Assembly (NCBI GenBank): GCA_030734395.1
Contig: JAUZTG010000042.1
Coordinates: forward strand, 2,232,001-2,296,000
DNA: 64,000 bases
Direction of reading: 5' to 3'
Origin: Sarocladium kiliense
Taxonomy: Eukaryota > Ascomycota > Sordariomycetes > Hypocreales > Sarocladiaceae
The position numbers and the translations under genes are program-made. This document shows positions 11,699 to 22,393 of this stretch, piece after piece. How positions within the stretch are numbered: the first letter of the stretch is position 1; each line of letters opens with the position of its first letter. The notes beneath the pieces are model-generated. The model was not told the origin of the DNA, did no database searches, and worked only from the letters and a program-made list of their open reading frames with translations.

Positions 11699-13186
11699 AT
11701 GAGTTTCAAAGGCTTTTCCAAGAGCATCACCAGAGTAAGACTACCCGCGAGCTTTGCCCCTCACCTGTCACAAGGGCTTGGATCATCGCCCTCCGACGAT
11801 GATGGCAACGCACAATTACTACCTTGATATGTCTTGCCACTCCAATACGATGATACTGATCATGTGGTTCAATCAACATAGGCTCCCCAGCAGTTCAAGT
11901 CGAAGTTCAACATTGGTGAACACACAAAAGATGCCGTTTACATCGATGCCGAACGTCGCTTTCAGGAGCTCGAGACAGAGACCAAGAAGCTTCACGATGA
12001 GTCTAAGAAGTACTTCGATGCCATCAACTCCATGCTCAACAGCCAGATTGAGTTCAGCAAAGCCATGACCGAAATCTACAAACCCATATCTGGACGCATG
12101 TCCGATCCGGACTCCATGAAGATCGAGGGAAACCCAGAAGGCATTCAGGCATGCGAGGAATATGAAGCTGTTGTGAAAGAGCTGCAGGAAACGTTGGCAC
12201 CGGAGCTGGACATGATTGAGACTAGGGTCATCCGTCCTGCGACCGAATTGCTCGACGTCATCAAGGTCATCCGGAAAACAGCCATCAAGCGTGAGCACAA
12301 GAAGCTCGACTACGACCGAACTCGAGCCGCCATGAAAAAGTTGCAGGACAAAAAGGAGCGCAGCGCAAAGGACGAGAAGGCATTGTGGAAAATTGAGGGT
12401 GAGGTGGAGCAGGCGACGCAGGACTTCAACTACTTCAACGACCTCCTCAAGGACGAACTGCCCAAGCTCTTTAAGCTGGAGCAGGAGTTCATTCAGCCTC
12501 TCTTCCAGTCATTCTACTACATGCAACTTAATATCTTCTACACGCTCCATGAGCGCATGCAGCGCTGCGATATCGGCTACTTCGACCTGACACGGGAAAT
12601 CGAGGAGGCCTTCATCGAGAAGCGTGGCGATATCCAAGAGCAAGCAGAAGCACTGTCCATCGTCCGTTTCAAGACGACTGGACAAAGACGTCCGCCGCGT
12701 TATGGTGGCCGTCCTGCCCTCGAAGGAGGGAAGCAACCAGCTCTTCTCACTCAGGGATCAGAACCCACAACCCCAAAGATCGGCTCAGGCATCGGTTCCG
12801 TTCATCGGCCGTCTACCGACGCTACCGGTGGCGAGGCTGCACCTCCGCCATACTCACCCGGTAGCGCATCAACTATCGCAGCCGCAAAAGCTAAGCCGAA
12901 GCCGCCGCCGCCGAAGCCCAAGCCCAAGGCCCTCATGGGCGCGCCAGCTGCTGAGACTGTCACGGCACTGTATGATTTCGCAGCTCAGGCAGAGGGAGAT
13001 CTGAGCTTCTCGGCGGGTGATGTGATCGAGATCGTATCGCGGACACAGAACGACAATGAGTGGTGGACAGGGAAGCTTAACGGCAAGCAAGGGCAGTTTC
13101 CAGGTTCGTTCCAATCGTCCCGCTTGACATTTCATGAATGTGGGAGTGCTAACTTGATGTTAGGGAATTACGTGCAATTAGGATAG
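11699..13186 (+). CDS. hob1: BAR and SH3 domain protein, Rvs167/Hob1 type (426 aa)
   Basis: Three exons: 11699-11734, 11882-13103 and 13164-13186. Introns are 147 bp and 60 bp; the second has a GCTAAC branch point and splits the SH3 codons. The protein starts MSFKGFSKSITRAPQQFK, then a long helical BAR domain (about 15-250, including RRFQELETETKKLHDESKKY and EIYKPISGRMSDPDSM). A Pro/Ala linker with KPPPPKPKPK is next, then an SH3 domain (about 370-426: ALYDFAAQAEGDLSF, NEWWTGKLNGKQGQFPGNYV). Such proteins dimerise, sense or induce membrane curvature and link to actin during endocytosis, as with yeast Rvs167 and fission yeast Hob1. Domain order and length fit. Confidence 0.95.
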
Positions 13187-14438
13187 AGTTAACGGGTTAT
13201 TGGGAGGCAACGAAGAGGCACGGATGGGACCACGAGAGGGGTTGGCTCATTTGCTTAGATCAAGATAAATTAATCATTCTGAAGCAGTCGTGAACTAGTG
13301 CTGTGTCTTTGCTCCCCTTGCCCTATCACGAACCGACTAAAAGACGGCAAGGGGCTGCGACGGGCATGATGGCGTCCCTGTAACAGCCGCCGAGAGAGAG
13401 AAAGCAGCTTTCTCTCAGCCCTGATGCAAAACGGGGGTCAGCTACCTAGCAAACACGGCATCTCAACCTGCATACAAAGACGGACCTCCTTCCCAGGTGC
13501 CCCTCTCCTCGCCGCCCGACTTTGTCTACTTTCTGTCAGCCCATGGTCACACGGACCTCATCTTAAGCCGTAAGCCTCGAGACTCTCCGGCGCTTCCTGA
13601 ATTGAGAGAGTAAGACCTGGGCAATTCCCCACACAAAACCTTTGCGCGGCGCCTGATTGAAGTCACGTTGTTGCATCTACGCAGGCGAGAAGTGAGAACT
13701 GATGTTATCTCATCCGTCCCTAAGTGACAGCCTAATATGTACATGTTACCCCCGAATGTCAAAAAAGGACGGCTCTCTGCGACATCGGACCGCCATACCT
13801 AATACGTAAATGTGAATTTGTATCTGGACTACCTTGCCGAGGGTTCTCCTGACAGGTTGGGAAAGACGTCCCGTTCCCCTCACATCGTTGACCGAAGAAG
13901 GATTGCGACGTACATGCGCATTCAGCCACTGCACCCTTTTCAGCAGCATTCTGCAAGGTCGCCCGGCGCTTGAGCAGGAACTCACCGAAGAAGTCAAATG
14001 GTACAGCAAGGGACGAGTCGTTGGCGCAGGCCAGTCAGCCTCACTTCGACCATACCCCTCTTTGAGTCGCTCGCTAAATTGTGAAAGCAGCCACGCTCTT
14101 TCGAAGAAGGTATCAAGTGCAATATGTTAGAGTTTATTCTCTCGCTATCTAAGTCGGCTCGCAGTTTCCAATGAGCTGTTGGGCCAATGCATTTGCCCAA
14201 TTGAACGGCTGAGGATGTGACGTTTGCCATTGCTCGGGTGCATGTGATTTAACAACTCATCACCGAACCACGCAGACTAACGTTCGATGAGCTGTTGATC
14301 TTTTGAGAAAAACGTCATTGGTAAGAGAGCTACCACTTGCAGCAATCTGGAACCACGATCTCTTCGTCTACTGTCATCCCACTCACGCCATCATGCTCCG
14401 ATACATCTCATTCCACGGATGTACGTCTATCAGAAGCT
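13187..14438. other. Intergenic between the BAR-SH3 and F-box genes
   Basis: These two genes converge, so this 1.25 kb should be mostly 3' flank. One perfect 10 bp inverted repeat is described separately. No coding region is supported. Confidence 0.5.
13396..13416. repeat. Perfect 10 bp inverted repeat with 1-base centre
   Basis: The left arm GAGAGAAAGC (13396-13405) and right arm GCTTTCTCTC (13407-13416) are exact reverse complements around one A. It lies 210 bases after the BAR-SH3 stop codon, where it could form a hairpin in the 3' untranslated region. No function is known. Confidence 0.5.
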
Positions 14439-16304
14439 TCAGCCCGAAAGGTCTAAGCCAAATGAACGTGAAGTACCAGAACACCCAAGAGATGCCGTCA
14501 AGACTGCAGGCTCCCCGCCTTGTGGGAGGCCGCCAACGCCATTTGTTTGCGAGCCGCCGTCACTCGTCAACTCCTTCGCCCCGAACCTGTGCTGGTCTCC
14601 AACCCCCGGTAGGCGCACGCTGGGGTCAAAGGAGATAATGACAATTTGTCTTGACGTCTTGCCTTCCGTGGACTCCGCGGAGTAGACAATGAACCTCTCG
14701 TCGCCATACCACAGCAGTTCCTGTGTTGTCGTGTCTGGATAGAGTGACTTAAGGAGATTGGTCAGCTGCTCGCCCTGGCCGAGCAAATCCTGTTTTGACG
14801 GCCATATGTAAACCCCATGATCCGCTTTCGGTTCCTTTTCTACTGATTGCGTGCCCAATGATATGCTGTTGATAACAGAGGTTGGGTAGCTATGGCACAG
14901 ATCCCTCGGCCTGGCTCGAATGTGCAACAGGGGCCTGTCAAAGGTGGAATCTTGAAGTTGCGCGATGACGTCGAGGTAAGCTCGACATGAAGGTACGTAG
15001 GTCCGTATGGGCGCTTCTCGAACCTTATAAGTAGTGTCGCGATACCAATCGTCGCCATGATGGATATCGTTGGGGTGAAAATCGTCTCGATATTTCTCGC
15101 TGTTCCAGTCAGGGTCCAAAGGTTCTTTGCTGACCCAGGACCGTGGCTCATCAGTCTGACGCCATGGGAAGATGATCTTCTTTCGATAACAGTTGCGTTG
15201 ACTCTGTGGTCTTGTCTCCAAGAACTCGCGTCGGCTCTCGTAGAGGCAAATCTCACCGCTTGCTTCTTCTTTGATCATTTTCAGGGATCCCCATCTGTCA
15301 TCCACGTTGCCATCTGCAGGCCAGCGACGCCAGCTTGCGGTTTTCTCCATAACCTCCACGTTCTCAGAGTTTCCCAAAGGGAACCGGAAAACGTAGTAGA
15401 AAGAGTTCCAGGCTTGCGATTCGTACGAGTCAAGGTTTACGGGCATTCTGCTCGAGGCCCCATAAAGGTGCTTGTCGAACACTTCGAAGCAATTACCGAC
15501 CCCCATTTCACCATGGGGCATCTCTGGGATCATCACCCGGTTGGATGCCCATTGCCCTTTGCGAGCGTCAAGTTGAAACAAGACCCAGGTACGAATATCT
15601 TCATCCTCGGTCTCGGCACTAATTCCGCAATATAGCCAATCTCTGGTGTTACGCACCCAGATATCGTCTATCCTGTCAAGCTCGCAGACAGTGACGATTT
15701 TGCGTTCCTTCACGTCAATGACTATTAGCCAGTGCATAGGTGCGGCCATGTTCTCAGACTTGCAGCTGTATAAGCAAGAAAGTAGACCGTCATCAAAGTG
15801 CAAAGGCCGGAACTTATGCTTATGTGCTTTCCTCAATCGCGGAAGGCGAGTCTGTAGAAGCTGCCGGACATCGAAACACCAATCCAAACCTGGGGCCTCG
15901 TTGAAGTCGAGTAAGCGAACTTTGGTTTGGGCAAAGGTATAGCAGAGGCATCCATTGGCGTACACGAAGGAGTCGCCGCCGTCGAAAACCGCCACAGAAA
16001 ACGGACGAGCCTCATGGATGGCCGCTCGCCGCTTAACGTATGTCCGCAGTCCCTTGGAGTAGCTGAAAGAGGTCTTAGATTGATGGCATTCCCGAGAATA
16101 AGGACGGGTCTTGGACATAGTCAGCCTTTAGTGTTTCCACTGAGGTTTGGGGGAACCTACTCGGAGGCTCGCTCGACAGACAGCATTGTCTCGGATGAGG
16201 TACTCAAATTGTCGGCACGACAAAGCCCAACGAAACAGATCTTCTGGATCAAGATATGATGCGATGTGTAGAGCAATCTCGATAGGGATGGTCTGAATGC
16301 CCAT
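14439..16304 (-). CDS. F-box domain protein (604 aa)
   Basis: Two exons: 16304-16161 and 16109-14439, joined across a 51 bp phase-0 intron (GTAGGT to CCAAG, with a CTGAC branch point). The first exon is the F-box: MGIQTIPIEIALHIASYL, then DPEDLFRWALSCRQF. The 556-residue remainder is predicted mostly beta-rich, with motifs such as RPFSVAVFDGGDSFVYANG and WLIVIDVKERKIVTVCELD. This is the usual layout of the expanded ascomycete F-box family, in which the C-terminal part captures substrates for an SCF ubiquitin ligase. The substrate is unknown. The frame continues upstream to further Met codons (16403, 16490), but the Met directly before the F-box is the likely start. Its upstream region holds five copies of a 9-mer. 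Confidence 0.85.
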
Positions 16305-16512
16305 GGTGCCACAAGGTTCGTATCGGAGAACACACTCAGCAGCGTGTTGAGGTCCAAGTACCAAGGGCGGAGGCTCGCATATAAGCAGAGCCTGAGATTC
16401 CATAGTCTCATAGGCGTGGGTTTTCACTTGGGCGCATCTTGATGAATAAGTGAAGCAGTTGCGGGTGAAGGGGGGGTTAGCTGCTCTCAATCACTGTGAC
16501 CCCCAGGCGACA

Positions 16513-17207
16513 GAGCCGCATGCCGTCATAAGCCGCACGGACAAGATATCCTAGCCCTGACTTTCTTGAGCAGATTCAAAACGCATGTTTGGATAACCAC
16601 TCGTGAGTTGTTCCTTGTAAAGTGAGGGGGGTCCTTGCGTCACCTTAATGCCCGAGGTGGAACATCAAGACAGCCGGCTGTCATGTGCCAAACCGACGAT
16701 GTGAGGTCCACAAGATGAGGCTCTGCTTAGCTCTGCAAAGCTAGTTAAGACCAGGGATGATCAGGTGGAAAAATCAGGACTTGATACTTCGTGAAGGAGC
16801 ATCGCGGGGGATGGACGATCTAGAGCCGCATCTTCGCCTTTGGGAGCCGCGATATGCGGCTCAAGAACACGGGGCACACTCAACGCCATTCTTCGGCATC
16901 TTTCTACTCCACTTGGCATGCAGCTGAAAACATCCACGCTCGTGCGCCATGCATCATAATCGCGTTCCTGGCGGGCGCGAGTTGTCAAGATTCGAAGTGT
17001 TGGGGCTAGCCTGGCTGGCTGTATGAAGCTCCAGGCCTGCTGGCCATTAAGGAAGCAACAAAAGAGCCGCATGGACCCCTCTCACCTAAGTGCACCCATG
17101 TCTTTAACGGAGGTGTGTGGAGAAGAGCTTGACATCTTGGGACCCTTGCACAATCAAGAACCTGCGCTTTTAGTGTTTTCTGCTTTACAGCGGCCGCAGA
17201 GCCGCAT
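16513..17207. promoter_or_regulatory. Cluster of five GAGCCGCAT elements upstream of the F-box gene
   Basis: GAGCCGCAT occurs at 16513-16521, 16823-16831, 17064-17072 and 17199-17207, and inverted (ATGCGGCTC) at 16854-16862. A partial copy GAGCCGC at 16844-16850 forms a 7 bp inverted repeat with the inverted copy. The base before each copy is A or T. The cluster begins 209 bases upstream of the F-box ATG and ends before the 3' end of the MOSC gene. I noticed no other exact copy in the window, though GAGCCGC followed by other bases does occur. It looks like a multi-site transcription factor target. Confidence 0.55.
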
Positions 17208-17551
17208 CCTCGTCGCAGATTGAGCGGCAAGATTAGAGTAGCTCGATTCTAATGTGAGAGGGTGGCAACCTGAAGAGCATAGATGTGGCTGAATCCTAAA
17301 GTTTGCCGAAGATGACGCTCTCGTCAGCAAGTCGAAAGCAGGCCATGGTGTACTCAATGTGCAAGACTGCACGAAATGAAAGGAGAGATTCGAGTCCAAA
17401 CACCCGGCTAAGCGGAAAAGCGGCGTGTCATTTTGTATGATACTTGCAAGGAGCGTACTGTCTCTTCACAAAGGAAAGTGTGCTTCGCTTGTTGTCCCAT
17501 TCTTCTGTTCGGAGTGGCCTCGCGTAGTACCAAGCGTGGTCGTCACATGTC

Positions 17552-19270
17552 TCATATCTCGATGGCAATGCGTCCAATCCCGCGACTGACACAAGACAGC
17601 ATGGCCTCCTGCTTTTCCTCAGGCAAAAGCGCCGTGCCACGGTGATCTACTCTTCCACTCTTGAGCCAAACTTTGCACGTACCACAATTGCCCACCTCGC
17701 AGCTTGAGGGGATGTCTTTGTACTTAAGCCTCAACACCTCGAGCAGGCTGTCTTCGCCTCCAACCTGAAGAATCGAGCCCTCCTTGTTGACTACCTCAAC
17801 CTCGAAGGGGTCGCCAGAAACGTCGGCACCAAAGGCCTCGTAATGGATCTCATCCGCTGGAACTCTATACTCCTCAGCAGCTGCCCTGGCAGCATCCATC
17901 ATTCTGCTAGGTCCGCAGACATAGATATGGCTGTTCCAAGGCCGGTCCTTGATGATTCTTGCCACGTCCATCCTTTGGCCCTCGGACTTCGTGTAGTATT
18001 GGATGTCATCACCGAACACCTGCAGTCTCTCGCGGAATGGAATGTCTTCCGACGAACGCACAGCATAGTGAAGACAGAGACCCCAGTGCATTTCGCGGTA
18101 ACCTTCCATGATCCTCAGGAATGCCGTGATACCAATACCACCTGCGATGAAGATGTGATTGCTTGCGGCTTTAGCTGCCTTGATATCAGTGGTCACTCTC
18201 CCGACTTTGATGATATCGCCGACTTTCACACTGTTATGGAGGTACGACGAACCACCCCGACTCTTTTCATCGAGCGCGACTCCAAGGGTGATCCGGTCGT
18301 CAAAGACATAATCTTCGTTGTCATTGGAAACAACTGAGTAACTTCGTATCAGGCCATTGGGAAGCTTCAGCTTAGCATGTGCCCCCATGACCGACGTGCC
18401 TTTGTCGGGATGCTCAGCTTGAGACTGAAGAACAAGAGACACGATGCGGGCCGTTTCTGTATTCCGACTGGTGATCTTCATATCGGTCCACGAATCCTCG
18501 GTTCGAGGTTCGCTTCTCTTCTTGGCCTTAGCGACACGATTGCGAAATTGGCCTTTGCACTCCTCTCCAAGAGCCTCAATCCCCGCAAGTTCTTCGTTCA
18601 TTGCCAGATTATCAGTCTCTCTCACGAGATACTGCTGGACTTTCTCCACAGTCCATTTGGGCCACTTCCTCTCGACAAGCTTAAGCTCATCACCAGGCTT
18701 GATTGTTCCTTCGCGGACGACTCGATAGTACCAACCGGTTCGACTAGTCTGTGATGTGATGGGTGCGAATTTCTTGAGAGAAAAGCGATGGTTGAGCTTG
18801 AAGCAAGGCTGCCGCGGTAGAGAGACCTGCAGCAGTACTTCAGGTCCGACTGAAATGATGTCTCCAATACAGACGTTACGTTCATTCATTTTCGCAGTGA
18901 CAAAGTTCTCGCCGAACCCTCCTGGAATGAATACATCCGTTCGATCTGGATATGCTTCTCGCCAACCAGGGTAGTGAGAGGAACAATCTGCGATCCATTG
19001 TCAATCGCCCGTGGCAAGCGTGCGTGCACTCAGCAATCGAAGGAGCTCACATCCAAGAATGGCCTTATCAGGACCGCCATGGAATACCGGATCGTGTTCA
19101 TCGCCCTCAAGACCAAGCTTGGTAATTTTCATAGGGCCGGAACATAGACCTTTGTCAATGCCGCTCAGAACTTCGAGACCCTGGAGCTTCTTCATGCGTC
19201 CTGTGCGAAGCTCAAGGAGCGAATCAGACTCGAAGGTCGCATAGAGGTCTACAGGTCCGGAGGGCGCCAT
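17552..19270 (-). CDS. MOSC domain / ferredoxin-reductase / 2Fe-2S fusion oxidoreductase (551 aa)
   Basis: Two exons: 19270-19051 and 18987-17552, with a 63 bp intron (GTGAGC to CGCAG). Splicing restores AILGYCSSHYPGW and then PGGFGENF, both typical of YiiM-type MOSC domains. Order: MOSC (about 10-190); a helical linker (VEKVQQYL region); an FAD-binding reductase barrel with RSYSVVSN; an NAD domain with AGGIGITAFL and YVCGPSRMM; a C-terminal plant-type ferredoxin with CEVGNCGTC and a distant LSC. MOSC domains bind sulfur or molybdenum-cofactor-linked substrates. The rest resembles phthalate dioxygenase reductase. The protein should pass electrons from NAD(P)H to a bound substrate; the substrate is not known. 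An upstream Met at 19381 is possible, but MAPSGPVDLY is the better start. It is divergent from RRP7. Confidence 0.92.
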
Positions 19271-19662
19271 GGTCAAGACGAGGAACGGTTTGGATGGTGG
19301 GGGCAAGAGGGTGCGTTGAGCTTCAATCGGAAGAGAAGAAGTAGGTTCGTGCGCGCAAACAGATTCGCCCGGAGACACCAATCTTGTATGCCAATAAGCG
19401 GGCCGACAATGTAAGCATCATGTTTTGGGTTCCAAGTCTAAGATAGACATCGGTGTTGTTATGGGTCGATCATCGTTGACTCGCTCTGCCTTGCCGTTAC
19501 TGGGGACTTTCGGACGGCGCGTGGAATCCACCGAGTGGGGTTATCGATAAGGCGCCAACCAAAGCAGCTTGGGAATTTTCAAGTCGCTCGCCCTCCGAAA
19601 TTCCTCCTCTACCCGTTGACCAACTCCAACAATAGAGGTGATTCTACTTCTTGCTTCCGACA
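19271..19662. promoter_or_regulatory. Shared divergent promoter, MOSC fusion gene / RRP7
   Basis: The 392 bp separates the two start codons. It contains the perfect 10 bp palindrome TTATCGATAA at 19541-19550, which is two overlapping GATAA sites on opposite strands, directly followed by GGCGCC. Functional meaning is unknown. Confidence 0.45.
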
Positions 19663-20604
19663 ATGGCGCCCATCACCACGACGAATGACGACTTTGTCGT
19701 TCTACCCATCGAGATTCTCCCGACGCTAGCCTACCCTCACTCAGCTCTCCACGAGGTGCGCGTGCGCCGGAATAACCCCAAGGTCCCGACCGCCAACGAT
19801 AGCAGGAGCCTTTTCCTCAAGAACATCCCCGTGGATAGCACTGAGGCACATTTCCGCAGCGTGTTCACACACCTTCTAGGCGCTGGTCGTTTTGAAACGA
19901 TCACTTTTGAGGATGACGGAGTGCCTGCATCGTCGGTGGACCCTGCGCAAGCCATGCGCTTGAACGACCTTGCAAGAAAAAGGAAAAGGGCCGATGTCGA
20001 GGACGAGGAAAGAAGACGGGAAGACGATGCCGCGAAACTGCCAGAGGCATGGACCAGGCGGCTGCAAAAATCTAGTAGCACCGCAGTCGTCCTACTGGCA
20101 GACGAGAAGAGCGTGCAGCTTGCGCTCAAGGCAATTGCCAAATTGACAAAGAACAAGAGATTCCCTGTGTGGGGCGAAGATTTGGCAGGCGATGTTCCGC
20201 CACTCGGTGCAACATGGATATCAGAGCATCTCCAGCTTTCACGACTGAATAAACTGGAAGCGAAGACTGCGGTCCACGGCTTCTTCACCGCCTTCAACAG
20301 GAAGGAAACCGAAGCGGCAGAGCTGGCCAAGAGACTCAGGAACGAGCCAGACGAGGATGGCTTCGTTACTGTGACGAGAGGAGGACGCGCTGCTCCAGCC
20401 AGTCGCAATGAGGCAGAAGAGGCCAAGCAGCGGATGATTGATAGGCAGTCAAAGAAGAAGTCAGAGCTCAAAGACTTCTACCGCTTCCAACTGCGCGAGA
20501 GACGCAAAGAGGAACAGCAGGCCCTGGTCAGACGATTCGAACAAGACCGGAAGCGTGTTAGCGATATGCGAGAGAAGCGCGGAAAATTCAAGCCTGAGAC
20601 CTGA
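19663..20604 (+). CDS. RRP7: Ribosomal RNA-processing protein RRP7 (313 aa)
   Basis: Single exon. I start at MAPITTTNDD (19663) rather than the in-frame Met at 19651. The N-terminal half has an RRM-like segment (SLFLKNIPVDSTEAHFRSVF at about 49-68) with a long insertion rich in charged residues. It contains TWISEHLQLSRL and ends in a highly charged helix with DFYRFQLRERRKEE and a FEQDRKRVSDMREKRGKF tail, which is the RRP7 C-terminal domain. RRP7 acts in the nucleolus in 40S subunit assembly as part of the UTP-C/CURI complexes. Length matches fungal RRP7 proteins. Confidence 0.93.
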   Translation: MAPITTTNDDFVVLPIEILPTLAYPHSALHEVRVRRNNPKVPTANDSRSLFLKNIPVDSTEAHFRSVFTHLLGAGRFETITFEDDGVPASSVDPAQAMRLNDLARKRKRADVEDEERRREDDAAKLPEAWTRRLQKSSSTAVVLLADEKSVQLALKAIAKLTKNKRFPVWGEDLAGDVPPLGATWISEHLQLSRLNKLEAKTAVHGFFTAFNRKETEAAELAKRLRNEPDEDGFVTVTRGGRAAPASRNEAEEAKQRMIDRQSKKKSELKDFYRFQLRERRKEEQQALVRRFEQDRKRVSDMREKRGKFKPET

Positions 20605-22393
20605 TACCACCACAACGGCCACAACGATACATAGTTCCGACGTTCAGATGACACAGGTTGGTATCAACTCTTGGGTAAGCAGCTGAATTTCTTCCCCTTT
20701 TGACAAAGCTTCAAGATGACCATGCGGGGCCATCAGAGGACTACAGTGTTTGGACGAGCTTTACGCTTCTTCACTTGCTGTAGTCCTACGCTGAAAACAA
20801 CCGCGATACCAAAATCTTCTCAACCTTGTCTGAGACAGCACCCTCCATCAACCCGGTTTCTTTACCTTGCTGCTGGCCTTTGACTGACTTAGTGCAACCA
20901 AGCAAATGCTCCGCTGTTGGCCTGCAGAATGACGAGTCACCACGCAAAACAGCGGATCACGACAGAAGCAAAAGCCCGCACGAGGCACGGCTGCCAACGC
21001 AGCATACAATGCACCGTCATGACTATCGGCCTACGAGGTCTCTGTCGCAAGAGTCCAAAGAAAATTGGATGCGATCGGGTATGGCTGTTCGGTGCACACC
21101 AACGTCCGATTTGTCTTGCAGCCTGTAGAAGAAGGTGCTTAATTTGGGTGTGAGGGAGAGTGAGCCTGGGGACAGCCTATCTCTCCACGGAGAGATAATG
21201 GTGCTCGGCCGGATGCCGATCAAGCAGAGGCGTCCATGGGACTCCTCAACCGGGGACAAAACGACTGGTGGAAGCCAAAGTTACTACTGCAGCCTTAGCT
21301 TTGCTGTCTCACACCAAAGCTGTTACGCGCCGGCACAAATCCCACAAATCCCAAACCTTTACTGGGATCGCTACGTGGCTCACTTTCTATGGTTCGCATG
21401 AAAACACTGTCAAACTCTCAATCCTGTCTATTCCCAATCCAAGTTCCTCGCGAAGATGCTGTGAAAGTGCCCCCCATGTCTCAATGCATGACATACCTAC
21501 CCATGAGCGGCTCCTCCCGCAAGCTCGCCTTCTGAGGTCCAGGTTTCGGCAGATCGACAATTAGCATCTGGCGGTGAGGTCTTGGCGGGTCCGAGGCCAT
21601 CGCCATTTTCGGCATTCAGACAGCCACAAACCTACGGCTGAGAACGGCAGAGCAACCAGTGGGCCTATGATACTCAGATCGACTATGGGAATGCTGCACA
21701 AGCTGCAAGGACGACGAGCGTACATGAATCTGTCACATCATGTTGGGCTAGAGCCAGGCCTTCGCCGTCTTGCCGCGCGTTCGTGGCAGATTACTTCATA
21801 TGGTTGGGAGGACCCTGCCTCCCATGTCACTGATCAAATGCATCCCATCCAATGGCAACGAACTAAAGAGGAGCCTGGACAATCGGCCCGGCCCTTGTTG
21901 TTGCTCTTTTTTTGCTATCATACCACCCTGATTCTTTTGACATAGCGATCACGCCCAACGCTGAGGCTCCTTGCCAATAGAGACCTGCTCTGTAGATCAG
22001 TGTCACTTGGGAGACCTCTTACAGATGAAGATGGTTCAAGGCGTCCCTTCACCTCCCCAATCCTTCTTATATTCCTCGCTATCGACAGTGTCTTCATGAT
22101 CAGTCCAGAATCGGCCTGTATTGAACAAGCTTGATGATGGAAGGCATCACGGGACCCTGTGATCATTGTGCTCCCATCTTTGGGCAGAACAGCAGTCAGC
22201 TCAAGTCTGATGCGACTCCAGGTGAGGACGCTTTCACGAACATGCCTGGTCGAATGCTAAGAAATCAGTATCCAATGACGACATGAAGCCACTCTGGTGT
22301 TATGACTGTTTGGTTCCATTTCCCGACGCGTGAGCACTCACCATTGATCTGATCGAGACCTGACACTGATGGGCAATTTCTTCAAGCACTCTC
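20605..22393. other. Intergenic 1.8 kb, nothing recognised
   Basis: Only short overlapping frames of about 60-120 codons on both strands with no family resemblance. It should contain the 3' flank of RRP7 and the promoter of the transcription factor gene at 22394. Confidence 0.5.
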
